Part shown: piece after piece, positions 43,250 through 54,375 of the stretch
Position numbering within the stretch: position 1 is the stretch's first letter
Layout of the letters: every line of letters starts with the position of its first letter
Source: Phaeodactylum tricornutum CCAP 1055/1
Lineage: Eukaryota; Bacillariophyta; Bacillariophyceae; Surirellales; Neidiaceae
Direction of reading: 5' to 3'
Assembly: GCF_000150955.2 (NCBI RefSeq)
Contig: NC_011688.1
Span: 186,001 to 250,000, forward strand
DNA: 64,000 nucleotides
Translations under genes and position numbers: made by a program
Notes under the pieces: generated by a model
What the model saw: the letters and a program-made list of their open reading frames with translations, nothing else
Database searches by the model: none
Told to the model about the DNA's origin: nothing

Positions 43250-46200
43250 TCAAAGTGCTCGTCGTGCCATCCTCACTAGTGCAACCCATTCAGATGTAGG
43301 TGAAATGTAGCATCGCTGGTTTTCCGCAGGGTCGGCACGGCTTAAGATGCCGATAACTTCACCCTGTTGATTCACACAAGGTCCACCTGAATGGCCACCA
43401 ATCGTTGGACAAATGACAACGATTTCTTGACGAGGTTTGAACAGATCGCGTACTTTGTTGCCGCTTTCTTCGCCGCTTGCAAATCGTTTGCATACGTAGC
43501 CTCGAGCAAAGTCCACGTAGCGATTGAGACTTTCGCCTGGTAACAAACGGCCTTCGCCGCCTTGATTATACCCTAGAATACGAACCTGTTCCTCTAGCTC
43601 ACACTTGTCAGTAATCTTGAGTGCTTGCAGTTTCTCTTTCTTCATTGCTACTGGATTGTTGAGAAGCAAACGCTCTGGCTGGTCGCCGCAACCGTCTCCG
43701 TATCCGCCAACGTCTTGCTCCATGCGGGTTGTAATGCGTAGTACACAAGCGTCTAAGTGACACTCGCCCCGTTCCATACTTGGATCTTTGGCGACAATAG
43801 TGGCAAAGTAGCGAAATACCGCCATATCTTTGTTGCCTGCGTCCCCGCCTTCCTTTTCCCGAGGAATGACTCCAATCACCACCTTTCCTTGACGTAAACC
43901 GTAGTAATTTTCCCCAAATGGTGTGTTTTTATCGCCCCAAATATTCATGAGTGTGTGACTCGCCGTGACTATTAAGCCGTGCTTGCGGTCAACAATAAAT
44001 CCTGAACCTACGCGAATTATCTTGCGTTCTTTACCGTCCCAGAGTCCAACAACGACGATCGCCCGCAGAAGGTCCTGGACAGGGACGCTGGAATCTAAAC
44101 CACTCTCGCTTGGCTGTGTGAAGGCTTCCTGCTTGGCCTTTGGGAACACGTCAATCGGCCCAGCGACCAGTGGAGTATCGACTCGATGACCGTGCTGACA
44201 ACGAATATTTCCTTCACCGTTCAGTACAGACGAACGGATAGAATTGAACTCCCATGAGCTGGCCTCGCTGACGCCTTTCTTAGCCAAACATTCTGGACAA
44301 AAAGCTTGCTTCTCGTACTCAAGACCTCCGTATTGGTCCATGACGCGGCGAACGCACTTCAAAACAAGCAGATATCCTCCCTTCCAGATTTTGCGACCCC
44401 CATCCCCTACTTGGCCACGGCCACTCACTATCAGTCGTCGCATTCCAATGCCCATGTATGCTGAACCAACGCAAAGATGAGAGTCGCGGTCGGCAAGTAG
44501 CGCAATGATCTCAACTATGCTCTCTTTGCTAGACCCGTCGCCAGCAGTAACTTGAGTGCCAAGCTTGAGTAGGAAAGCAGTGCGCCAGCAAAGAACTTCT
44601 TTGACAGTAAGCTTTCCTTCGTAAGTCGCAATATCATTACCCAGAAAGTCTTGACCAGAGACGTTCTTGCGATGGGCGACGGCGTAGATGGAGCTGAGAA
44701 CTCCAGCCGTGAGACGTTCCATCAGGCCAGGTGGGACGCCATCGGGAAACAAAATAGAATGGCACAAGGTCGTTTTCCAGGAGTCCGTATTCTTGTATGT
44801 CCATGCCTCCGCAGGCTCACTCGAACCAAGTAGACTGGGCAAAAAGAAAAATTCAGCCTTTGGCGCAACCTCGTCAGAGTCGACGATAATTTCAACTTCT
44901 TCCGGAGTCGGTGCATGTCCACATAAACTGTCAACCAATTGGGCGTATTCGTGTCCTCCGAGAAAAGCCTTATCGATACTAAGATCGATGGGAACGAAAA
45001 CACCAAAACGAATCAGCAATAGCTGCAAAAACTCAAACGGAGTCACAGTCATGTTGTTTGAATACTTCTGCGCTCGTTCTGCGGCTCTTTTCGTTATTCC
45101 TTTGGTCTGCCATAAAAGACAGGCGTCTTCGGCGGTAATAACCGGGCAATTCATTTGTGCATCATAAAAGCTTGTATCACGTGCTAGTCGACGCCCTTGG
45201 CCAATAGAGGTCATCCGTCGTGTTTCCTTTATCTCGCGGTCTAGGTCATGACGTAGAATACATGCCACAGCCGTTACAAGCCATCTCGGATTCAAAAAGA
45301 CAAACTGCGAAAGACTGCTTGACATGAAGTCGTCCACAGTACTTAACGATCCATCTGCTGTGCTCTGGGCTGTGATGCTTGTGTCATCCATAGAGAGAAC
45401 AGCTGTGTCAGGATCTGTATCATCGACGTCAGAATCATTGCCATCGCATCTTTCCCTTGCCATGGAACCCTTCTCTCCTTGATCATTTTCTGATCCCTTA
45501 TCCGACTTCTTCCAAATGAAAGTGAATAGGTGAGAAAATCCAATGTAAACAAAAAAGAAATCTTAGACAACCAGACGTACCTTTTTAATTGGGTTGGCGA
45601 CTTGGTCTTTTGTGGTCATGACACCCCCGAAATAAGAGAGCTCGCCAATATTTGTCAGAAAATGAAGAGCATCGCTTATATCTTCTACGCTTGTTAGCCC
45701 ACGATCACGTAGCTGATTAATAAAGTAGCCCCACTCAACAACCATGAATTTAGAACGCATGTGAGTAACCGCCTCGCGAACTTCCAAGCGCATCCGTGGA
45801 ATCCGAGCCCCAACATGGCCATGAAAAATTGGATAACGCCACTGCCCTTTGTCCCGTCCACTGGCAATATCAATAATTTTGGAAGTCAAACGATCGAACC
45901 CCGTGTATTGCGTGCCACTGACTCGTACCACGCTGTCTTCGTCATTGCCAAAAATAAGCTTCGGCCGGGTATAAGGGCATAGCAGTTTGCGTAATCGCAA
46001 TGCAGCCGGGTCATCTGCACGATTTTGATCGACGTAGTCCTTCAACCGCTTCTTGATTCCTTTGATCCGGCGTCTTTCATGCTTTAAGAGACGGTTCTTC
46101 AGCATGTTGCATCTGCGTTTCGCCTCTCCTTCGCAATCATCACCAGCGAAATAGTCGGCAAAAGAGGATACTGGGAGTATGGCGGCACCAGGAGAGCTGC

Positions 46201-49064
46201 TCTGAATACAGTCCACCCAAAATTGCACCTTTTCGTCAATATCCCTTTCCAAGGCACGATCAGCCCGACGTGCTTCTTCCTCCACTGCAAAATTGTCATC
46301 GTCACAATCTCCGACAGACTCATCATCGGAAGAGTCATACGAGAGTTTGAATGCCCCAGTTTCGCTATCTTCCAGCAAGGACCCTTTCCGTTTCATTGTA
46401 TCTCGATTCATCGCACCCATGTCCCATACAAGAACGTATAGCGCGCGTGAAGAGAAGAACAGTTCGTGTGTTGCGTGATAAACGTGCTGCCCGGCGAAGT
46501 CCCAAACGCTAAATTTAACATCCACATCGCCACAAGCTGCCGAAAGTTCTTCGTCCTGGAATTCGATTCGAGAATCGATATGTTCAAAGCGAACATCTTC
46601 CTTCGGATTCCATTGATAAATATCGACACCGACGGTTCTTTGGTCATGCGTTGGTACAGACGCAGCTTCACCTCCAATCAGACGTTTGATCATTGATGTT
46701 TTTCCAACCTGGGACAGCAAACGAGATTAGCCACAACCTATCCAAAACCTCCCGTCGAGCGGATTCATAACACGTACCATTGCCATTCCAACAAAGATCA
46801 CTTTTAGCGTATCGTTCACCGTCACTTGATCGTACGCGTCCACAACGGGCGATGAAGCTGCCACTGACTCGACCACTTCCTCAGACGATTCTGATGTTAG
46901 TCGTTGTTGAAGACTTCTTTCTTTTCCCAAATCAACGGAGGACGTGTCTCTTTCCATTGGCGCTACCTTTAAAGCAAAGGCACCTTGCTCGTTTACGTAG
47001 TGCCCGTCATCCAGATGCGCTCCCGACTGAACAGGACCAACAGAATTCGCCATAGCACTGTCGTCAGTATTCTTTCGTGACGGCTTTGTCAACGATTTCA
47101 TAAAGCCTCCGTAACACTTCTTCTTTGGCACAGCTTTTTTGCCTTTTTGTGCCTTCTTTTGTACTTCTTCCAGGGCTCGCTGTTTGGACTGTTCCTCCAT
47201 CCGCAAACAGTGATAGTATCGTCGCATGCTGCAGATGCCACGATCACACGTTTCTTGGGGAGGTTGAATTACAGGATTGCTAGAGACGTCGATCAATTTC
47301 AACTCCATTTCACAAACACGCATAGGAACCTTCTCCAAAAAGTTGTTCATGACTTTGAGAGTCTTCAGTGCCTTGAGTTGATCTAGATCGTCCGGCAAGT
47401 AGGCCAAATCGTTGTACCCGAGGTTCAAGATTTCCAACTTAGACAAAACTGTCGTATTATGATGAATGATAATTTCTGCAACCTTGTTGCCGTACATGTT
47501 GAGCTCCTGCAGCTCGGGCAAGCCTTCCAAAATACCCTACAAACAGAGACAATGTCAATATCGTTAGATCTAGTACTCACCCGCACGGGTAACCAGTACT
47601 TTAATGTGGACTGACAAGTATCAGTACTTACTTCTTCGGGGAAATCCCGTAATCGATTGTGGCTAACGTTGAGGCGCTTGAGTTGCGGCAAATTCCATTT
47701 GTCTGGCAATTGGTGCAACTCGCATTGGGAAATATCCAAGTGCTTCAGAAAGGGTAAGTGCTGGACCAACTTGGCGGGAACGGATCCCAACCGATTCCCC
47801 GTCAAGCTAAGTTTGTGTAAGGTGTTACCCAGGCTGGTTCCGACGAGATACTGCAGGGGCAAATCAGCAGCCGTCAAACTCATGTTGTTGAGTACCAGTT
47901 TCTTTTTATTGAAGGGAAACCGCACCGATTCGCACTGATCCAGGAGCAAATTAATTTTGCGGCGCTTCAAATTGTCCGCTTCCGAGTCGGCTTCCGCGTT
48001 GGCGTCGACACCCGTCGGAAAGATGAGCGAACTCGATTTCCCCAACAGGGATCCGGAATGCGGCGTTTTTCCGTACAGTAACGATCCCGTCGACTGATCA
48101 CTCGACGACCGCTCCAAACTGGAGCCGTGCGTCATTTCGGAAAAGTTGGGTGGCGCCACCACCACAACCTTGGGTGTGGTCATGATTGTCGTCGCAGAAT
48201 TCGAGTCTCCATTCTGCCCACCACCAGCAGAAGCAGGACCGGTAGCAATAGAAGCATCGATAATGGCGCTCTGCGAGTCCCATTTTTGACGGCGGTCGGC
48301 TGCGCGCTGTTTGTCGACGAGTTTTTCCTTTTTCTTTTTGGCTAGTACGGGTTTGGTGGTGGTCGACGTCGTGATAGTTTCCCACGATGCGTTAGAGCAT
48401 ACCGACATGGAAGATTCCTTGCGGCGTAAAATTTCGTGTGGGGTCGTTCCGTGCAAACTATTCGGACCACCGTTCCACTGCAATACAACAAAACGAAACG
48501 TCAACAACACACAGGGACACAGGCAAGTAAGTACGACGTATATTCACGAGAGAACTGGCGTCCCACAAATCCTCAGCATTTGCGGAAAACAGCACTCGTA
48601 CGTACCAAGGAATGCAAAGCAGTTCCGGTAGCAGCAGTGGGAGTGGCGTGACTGGAATCGCTTTGTCCACGTTCTACCGAGTCGGTAGAATCGTGCGACT
48701 CCAGAGCTGCTCCCAAAACTCCCGTTGATTTCCGAGCACTGTTACTAGTGTACTGATCTTTTCCGCTGTTCATGTGGACGCTAGCAAAGGCGGGTCCGGT
48801 ACTACCGGCTTCGCTCGTTCGCCAAAAGCTGCCTCCGCCTGTGCTTGTGCCATTTCCCCCTGCACTAGCATTGCTGTTGCCACCTCCACTATCTCTCCGC
48901 GATTTACTGTGCACGGCGTAACGTTGGTGAAAGTCTTCGGCGACTTCGTCTTCCCGGTGTAAAAAGCCGGTGCGTTGTTCTTCGTAGGAGAAGGCCGGCT
49001 CCGACTCGTCCGGAGACGTACGAATTTCGCGATGCAAGGTGTGAATTGGACGGGGTTTGGACAT
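43250..49064 (-). CDS. LRR-Roc-COR protein with C-terminal trypsin-like serine protease (ROCO-protease)
   Basis: Five exons: 49064-48606, 48477-47632, 47536-46778, 46708-45581 and about 45508-43250. All introns are 69-128 bp, GT-AG and phase 0; about 1,816 residues. The last acceptor could be 3 bp further on. Residues 1-340 are low-complexity. LRRs span about 347-545 and end NPVIQPPQETC as in LRR-Roc proteins. The Roc P-loop GMAMVGKTS is assembled across an intron (about 685-693), and switch II is DFAGQ (about 758-762). The COR domain spans the last junction (LHFLTNIGELSYFGG, then FVFLNPRWLVTAVACIL). A CPECL...CQHGH Cys/His stretch follows at about 1470-1505. The C-terminal 250 residues are trypsin-like: VGSGFIVD, His in VTASHTL (about 1582), Asp in HLDACVLRIT (about 1650) and Ser in GGHSGGPC (about 1771). 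LRRK-type relatives carry a kinase there. It is presumably a GTP-switched, LRR-sensing protease; substrate unknown. Confidence 0.88.
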
Positions 49065-49755
49065 GTGGGATCGTTCCGCACTTGTTCTTTGAAAAGACTG
49101 GAGAATGTCTGTATCGTCTTGGAATCAACCGGCTGCCAATACCTGAGGGACGTAGTGGAGAGAAGGTGGGTAGTTCGATTAGGTTACTGTTGCAATAGCT
49201 CTCAACGGCAGAGAAGCGTGGAGATCGTGCCTGGATGTGTTTCGCAATATTCGGGTTTCCTCGCGTTCCGTCGCATCTGACATGAAACAAACAAGAGCGG
49301 CATCACGCACAGCACGGTAGCCAAGTTAGATCTACATCTCTTCCCGTGAATCGTCATTCCCGAATGGTGACGTTCACAGGGAAGTCGATGGAACACAATC
49401 CTGTGCAGCTGCTCATTGGATCGAAATATCTGCAGCGACATATCTATTCTCTTCCAGACAGGTATTTTCGTTGGGGACAGTGAAGGACTTGGACTTGAGG
49501 TATATGCGATGCGATGCAACATACCAGATACCGGAATCCATTTTGTACACACCTCTGCTGTTAGAATTCGCATTGGGAACGATGGAAACTATCTTTGGTG
49601 TCGCACGGATGAGAGTTCGGGTGCTCTAGGTTTGCACGACGAGCTGGTTCGGATTCGGATCCAACGGACTGCTTCAGATTTGGAAGCTGTGACTCGATCT
49701 CTGTCGAGTGACGAAGCGACTCACAACATGAGGATCATCAAAATTCATTCACACA
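49065..49755. promoter_or_regulatory. Divergent promoter region, ROCO-protease / SET-oxygenase
   Basis: 691 bp between divergent starts. A plus-strand frame (49416-49805) overlaps the SET gene start, has no family features and is left out. Confidence 0.45.
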
Positions 49756-52098
49756 ATGCCATTGCATCAACGACATTCAATTACCCAAGCACCGTCAACT
49801 ACTAATGGACGCCTTTGGAAAAGTCCGAGGAAGGATCCGGATAAATCGAACCCCGACCGAAAGGATTCGCGGTGTTTGTCGCCTCAGAAACAAAATGGCG
49901 AGCCGCTGAGCATCGTTTGGCTCGCCCTGGTATTCGGATCCTTAGTGTATACCGCGGTAAAGCTTCACCGTACGATATTACCGAACATTTCTGAGCATTT
50001 GCCGGGATCGTCTCTGTACGCTGACGAGTTCGTGGCTCGTTCTTCCCCATCTTGCACTCTCTGGTTAGCGGAATCCATCGTCTTTCCAGGCGAACGTGGC
50101 GTCTTTGTGGGCACTGCCACTCCCATGGGACAAGCATTGGCGCCACCGGAAGTTCTTTTGGCAATTGTGGACGCCAATGTGAACGAATTCAGTCCGTGGC
50201 ACGACATTGCTCGCTCTGAACATACTATCGCCACTGTCTTGAAAGACCAACCAAAGTACCTTTCTACCCATCGATTAGATCTTGTTATTCCAGGCTTGTC
50301 GTCGTTACTGGGATGCTCAGACGAGTTTGCGAATGTAATCCTCAGCCGGAACACCACCGATATCGGCTTGTCTATCACTAGTCCATCGGCCGGAAGCTTT
50401 TCCCACGTCTACCAGGACAGCGTGCGTGCTGCCTATGATTTGTGGGCAGGCGAAGAACTAGTATTTCCTTGTCCTGCACATACACACGGACATTTCAAGG
50501 AGGAGTTTTTACTACCGAGTGCCGCCACAAGAAACGTATTTTCCTTACAGGGGCGGGATCCACTTTGGCTCGATGAATCACAGCATTCAATTTGTATCGA
50601 CAACTTAATTGACGAGCCCACCACCGCCGTTTCGCAAAATGTCGGTCGTGGCGCGTTTGCCAAACGCGGTGTCGGTGCGGGTGACGTTTTGACAACAAGT
50701 CCAGTTATTCTGGTCGACCGCTCACAGATGCAAATTATGGAGCACATTTCTGCCGATCAAAGCGACTTGCCCTCCGCAGTCTTGCAGCAAGGGGTAGAGT
50801 TCTTGGACAAGCTTCTGGGATACCAGTTATGGACGAACTACTGTTTCGGACGCCCGGAAAGTACTATTATGTTGTTCCCAACATCTCCTTTAGTTAACGC
50901 AATCCATCACAGTCCAAGCAAAGAAGAAGCCAACGTGATGGTGCGTTGGAAGTCCGGTAGCCCAACAACTACTGAGCTTTTGAAACAAACGGCGCACGAA
51001 GCTTTGGCCATTCCTGCCTCAAATGATGTATTGATTGAGTATGTGGCAATACGCGACATACAACCTGGCGATGAGATTTTTTTGAATTATGGAGACGAAT
51101 GGGAGGCTGCTTGGCAGCAGCATGTAGAGTCGTGGGATCCTCTAGTGAGCCATGTCATCAAACCCTTCCGTCACGAAATTGGTCTACCTAAGGGTTTCAT
51201 TCCCTACACATGGTATACTGCTGATCCCGATTCAAAAGGAGACTTTCTACCCCAAGCTCTGGCGCCAGGCGAACTAGCTCCTATTCGATGGAATGATACC
51301 CAGGAAGTGGTCACACCAAATGCATATAGGTTGGGACTCGATAAAAGTGTGCGTATGGGTCTGCTCAAATATTGCGACGAGATGGGTATAACAGATGTTC
51401 TTAGGCGGGTGACTGGTGGTGGCAACAGTCTGGCAATTGATTCCAACACAATAGTCCACTTAAATGGATACAAATGGTTTCTTCAGCGGCCCAATTCAAA
51501 GTGGAACTCAAATCTGTCTTGGCTTTCCCCCTACGATCAAAACAGTCATGATGATTATCTACAAGCGCTAAGCGCTTCTAAGTTCGACGCAGTGCTTGAC
51601 GCTATCGGTCGCTCATTAAACATGGATGGGCTTGTTGCGTTCCATCTCACATTTATCGCCGTGTCAAGGTCAACGAGGGGCTACCTGCACTATGATCTCC
51701 GCAATACTGGTAGGAAGATGTACAATGTCATTATTCCACTGAATCTCGCGGACGATACCGGGCCAGAACTTGACTTGCAGGATGCATCCGATGATGCTGC
51801 GATTGGTAGATACAGGTACGAATACGACGTAGCTTCTTTGACGGGCGACGACGCGTACCATGCGACGTCAGCATGCGACTATCGTAGCACAAAAGAATTC
51901 CGCATGGCAGCAACAGTATACGTCGCCGATGTTAATGAAATGAATGCGGAGTCGATTGTTGATGGCTACACGCAGTACTTTCCCCCCACGGACATGGAGC
52001 TTCTCTTGTCGTGGGCAGGCAGACACTGGAAGAAAGGGGGCGGGGCCAGCCTCCCAAAACCTCATCCGAACCACATTTTGAGTCGGTACAGGGAATAG
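49756..52098 (+). CDS. Membrane-anchored SET-like domain plus 2-oxoglutarate oxygenase-like domain
   Basis: 780 residues, one exon. A basic N-terminus precedes a signal anchor at about 52-67 (SIVWLALVFGSLVYTAV). SET-type motifs follow in order: NVGRGAFAKRGVGAGDVL (about 296-312), NAIHH (about 381-385) and DEIFLNYGDEWEAAW (about 439-453); GRGAFA and the NYGDEW end are typical of SET methyltransferases. The C-terminal part (about 560-770) has HYD at 645-647 within GYLHYDLRNTGRKMYNVIIP, a His at about 702 (DAYHATSAC) and an Arg at about 716 (FRMAATVYVAD). That is the HxD...H...R pattern of Fe(II)/2-oxoglutarate dioxygenases on a double-stranded beta helix. The anchor suggests an ER/Golgi-lumenal or surface location, unlike histone SET enzymes. 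Both catalytic assignments are by motif only. Divergent from the ROCO-protease gene. Confidence 0.75.
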   Translation: MPLHQRHSITQAPSTTNGRLWKSPRKDPDKSNPDRKDSRCLSPQKQNGEPLSIVWLALVFGSLVYTAVKLHRTILPNISEHLPGSSLYADEFVARSSPSCTLWLAESIVFPGERGVFVGTATPMGQALAPPEVLLAIVDANVNEFSPWHDIARSEHTIATVLKDQPKYLSTHRLDLVIPGLSSLLGCSDEFANVILSRNTTDIGLSITSPSAGSFSHVYQDSVRAAYDLWAGEELVFPCPAHTHGHFKEEFLLPSAATRNVFSLQGRDPLWLDESQHSICIDNLIDEPTTAVSQNVGRGAFAKRGVGAGDVLTTSPVILVDRSQMQIMEHISADQSDLPSAVLQQGVEFLDKLLGYQLWTNYCFGRPESTIMLFPTSPLVNAIHHSPSKEEANVMVRWKSGSPTTTELLKQTAHEALAIPASNDVLIEYVAIRDIQPGDEIFLNYGDEWEAAWQQHVESWDPLVSHVIKPFRHEIGLPKGFIPYTWYTADPDSKGDFLPQALAPGELAPIRWNDTQEVVTPNAYRLGLDKSVRMGLLKYCDEMGITDVLRRVTGGGNSLAIDSNTIVHLNGYKWFLQRPNSKWNSNLSWLSPYDQNSHDDYLQALSASKFDAVLDAIGRSLNMDGLVAFHLTFIAVSRSTRGYLHYDLRNTGRKMYNVIIPLNLADDTGPELDLQDASDDAAIGRYRYEYDVASLTGDDAYHATSACDYRSTKEFRMAATVYVADVNEMNAESIVDGYTQYFPPTDMELLLSWAGRHWKKGGGASLPKPHPNHILSRYRE

Positions 52099-52346
52099 GA
52101 CAGCTCTGATACTCTTTTTGCTTCTAAAGCTCATAAATTCCGTCTCTACTTGAAACTAAAAAGTTTCATGATTAATCGGTGACTTTGAAGGCTTCAAATA
52201 CCTCATGTATGCCTATGCATTTTCGTTATACTAGGGTAGCGTTGTTTGCGAGGAGCTACGAGAAGGCCAATTTCACTGTCCTCCGCGTTGAGATGCTTCT
52301 TCATTCCCGGCAGTCATCTGGCTTATACCGAACAGGATAATTGTCT

Positions 52347-53321
52347 CTACGTCAAGCTCTTTGGGATCAAAGAACTACGATTTCCATCCAAAAATTGGTT
52401 CCACTCGCCCCAACTATCGCGCGGGGCGTACTGAAGGGGCGTAAAACCTCGTCTATCCTGAATAAGAAGCAAGTCGGGAAACTCATCCAATATGACTTGA
52501 ATGCACTCAAAATTTGGCCGGGAGCTCCAGCAACCGTCATGCAAAGGATTGCGCCCCGAGTCACAACATACCCTTACGTCTACTCCTTGTGCCACAAGAA
52601 AACGCAACGCTTCGGTCGATCCCCTTCGAGATGCCAAGTGCACAATTGACTCCCCAAAACGATTGCAGCACTGAAATGATTTGACCGTATCCAAGAGAAG
52701 AAAAAGAGCATCCAAATTATTGTCGCGGACAGCATGCACCAATTTCATTTCATATGCATGGATCATCTCCGGCAACACTTTCACAAAGAAAGACTCCAGA
52801 GAGTCATACTTTCTTGGCAACGCGGAAACACCTTCCTGGCAAAGTATCTCTTGCAACTTTTCGTTGGGATTCTGCTCCACTTTACCATTCTCCTCAGTTG
52901 GTCCTTTCCTTTGGGAAGGCAAAATGGTCTGAACAATAAGTCCGATGTTACCGCTAGGATTGTTGCGGGGCTCCGAGCTGCGACGCAGCATGTGGCGGAC
53001 AGTCTGATCTTGCTCCAGCATTTTACTAAAAATGTTTTGCTCACTGGAGCTCATGGCCAGCATGTGCTGGACTTCTTCCGAAACGAAAATCCCCTTGAAC
53101 TGATTCTGGTTTACCGACTCTGGTCGCTGATGGCCAGCCCAGTCGAGACAAGCATCGGTTGTCGACACAGAACTCTCCTCTTCGGAGTCGACATCCGAGG
53201 ATGAATCTGTTGAAGTTTCATCATTGGATTCTTCGTACTCATACTCAGCTCTCTCGTCATCGCCTATAAGCTTCTCCAGATTGCTAGCTGTTAGGATCGT
53301 TATTACGTGATCCACCTCCAT
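52347..53321 (-). CDS. Ankyrin-repeat protein
   Basis: 324 residues, one exon from ATG. The N-terminal 60 residues are acidic and Ser-rich (EESNDETSTDSSSDVDSEEE). The middle is helical (about 80-190), with a segment around LESFFVKVLPEMIHAYE that often precedes ankyrin repeats in diatom proteins of this kind. Two to three ankyrin repeats follow at about 195-310: KLVHAVRDNNLDALFLLLD, ESIVHLASRRGSTEALRFLV and GRNPLHDGCWSSRP, ending RRGFTPLQYAPRDSWGEW. Ankyrin repeats mediate protein binding; partner unknown. No membrane segment or leader. Convergent with the SET-oxygenase gene (248 bp between stops). Confidence 0.82.
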   Translation of the reverse strand: MEVDHVITILTASNLEKLIGDDERAEYEYEESNDETSTDSSSDVDSEEESSVSTTDACLDWAGHQRPESVNQNQFKGIFVSEEVQHMLAMSSSEQNIFSKMLEQDQTVRHMLRRSSEPRNNPSGNIGLIVQTILPSQRKGPTEENGKVEQNPNEKLQEILCQEGVSALPRKYDSLESFFVKVLPEMIHAYEMKLVHAVRDNNLDALFLLLDTVKSFQCCNRFGESIVHLASRRGSTEALRFLVAQGVDVRVCCDSGRNPLHDGCWSSRPNFECIQVILDEFPDLLLIQDRRGFTPLQYAPRDSWGEWNQFLDGNRSSLIPKSLT

Positions 53322-54043
53322 GTCGGTTCGAAGGTGAAGTGACGAAAAGAAATTTCAAACGGGATGTGGGGTTCCAATTTAATGAGTTAGTGATGGTCGC
53401 ATATGACGAGAGCACCTGGCGAGTGTTTGCATAAGAGACAAAATACTGATAAGTCACGAACCACGTGGCGACTATTTCTGACACGTTGATTGTGACCCCA
53501 TGACCAGTGAAGCTGGAACGTGGTTGCAATAGACATAAGAAACCATAGCTCATAAGGGCATATAACGAAATACAAATGCTTTATTTAACAACCATATTGC
53601 CTACTCGGAGTAGACTGACCACGTCAAAAAATTTTCTTGGGCGAAACAAGCAAAATACCCTTCCTCTATGACATCGATGTACCCATGATTGAAAACGTGT
53701 ACAGTTGGTCGTGTTCACCCCAAACTACAACTTGAGCTTATACTTACAGTTAATCTACCAACGTAACAAGGAACTCGACTGTAAACTTTTCGATTTGAGA
53801 GCAAAGAGCTTTTCCTTAATGTGATCTTTCCTGGCAGCATCGAGGAAACACTTGCCTCCCTGGTTCTTGAAGCACGAAGATGCATATCAAAAATTTGTGC
53901 AATGGTGTTTTATATTGCAGCGAAATTAAGGATAGATAAGCGTAAGATTGGTGGATCCTTCAGTCAGCAGTTCAACCAATGATATCTTCCTTGATTCGCG
54001 CCTTACTATATCGTTAGCTAATGCATTATAGTCTACCATTGAC
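53322..54043. other. Intergenic upstream of ankyrin gene
   Basis: 722 bp. Minus-strand frames at 53284-53575 start upstream of the ankyrin gene and show no family features. Nothing else seen. Confidence 0.45.
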
Positions 54044-54375
54044 TTACACAATGCTCTTCCTTTGCTCAGATGCACTTCGCTCGCTTGTTTGATGATACTT
54101 CGACTTCAGCTTTTGCATTTTCCAAGGGTCAAATACGTGAGTTCTCGGAGTTTCGTGTTGAACTAACACGAGAAAGGTATGTACCAGGTACATGAATGGT
54201 AGCCACACAATGCTCATAAACCGCAAGAGGACAAAACGTCTGACCAACGCGTCCTTCGACAGGGCTAGGAAAAAGGAAATGGCATCAAAGCCAAATCTAG
54301 CCCTAGGAAAAACTTAGATGATAAAAGAAGCGATGCAAATAACTCACTGTAAGTATTTTTTCTACATCGTAGCAT
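54044..54375 (-). CDS. Possible small single-pass membrane protein, two exons
   Basis: Too short for confident calling. Exon 1 54375-54348 (MLRCRKNTY plus one base), then an 83-bp intron with GTGAGT donor and a pyrimidine-rich TTCCTTTTTCCTAG acceptor, then exon 2 54264-54044; 82 residues. The junction keeps frame and gives TLSKDALVRRFVLLRFMSI. The hydrophobic stretch FMSIVWLPFMYLVHTFLVLV spans about one membrane, and the tail is polar and basic. The WLPFMYLVH piece faintly recalls the first segment of PEN-2 (gamma-secretase), but the expected second segment is not found downstream, so I do not assign it. Evidence is the good splice sites plus a hydrophobic segment only. Confidence 0.4.

Noticed and set aside
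49416-49805. 129-codon plus-strand frame upstream of the SET gene
   Set aside because: Overlaps the SET start in another frame and shows no family features; likely 5' UTR.
54044-54375. Assignment of the small membrane ORF as PEN-2
   Set aside because: Only one hydrophobic segment with faint similarity; the second conserved segment and DYLSF-like end are absent.
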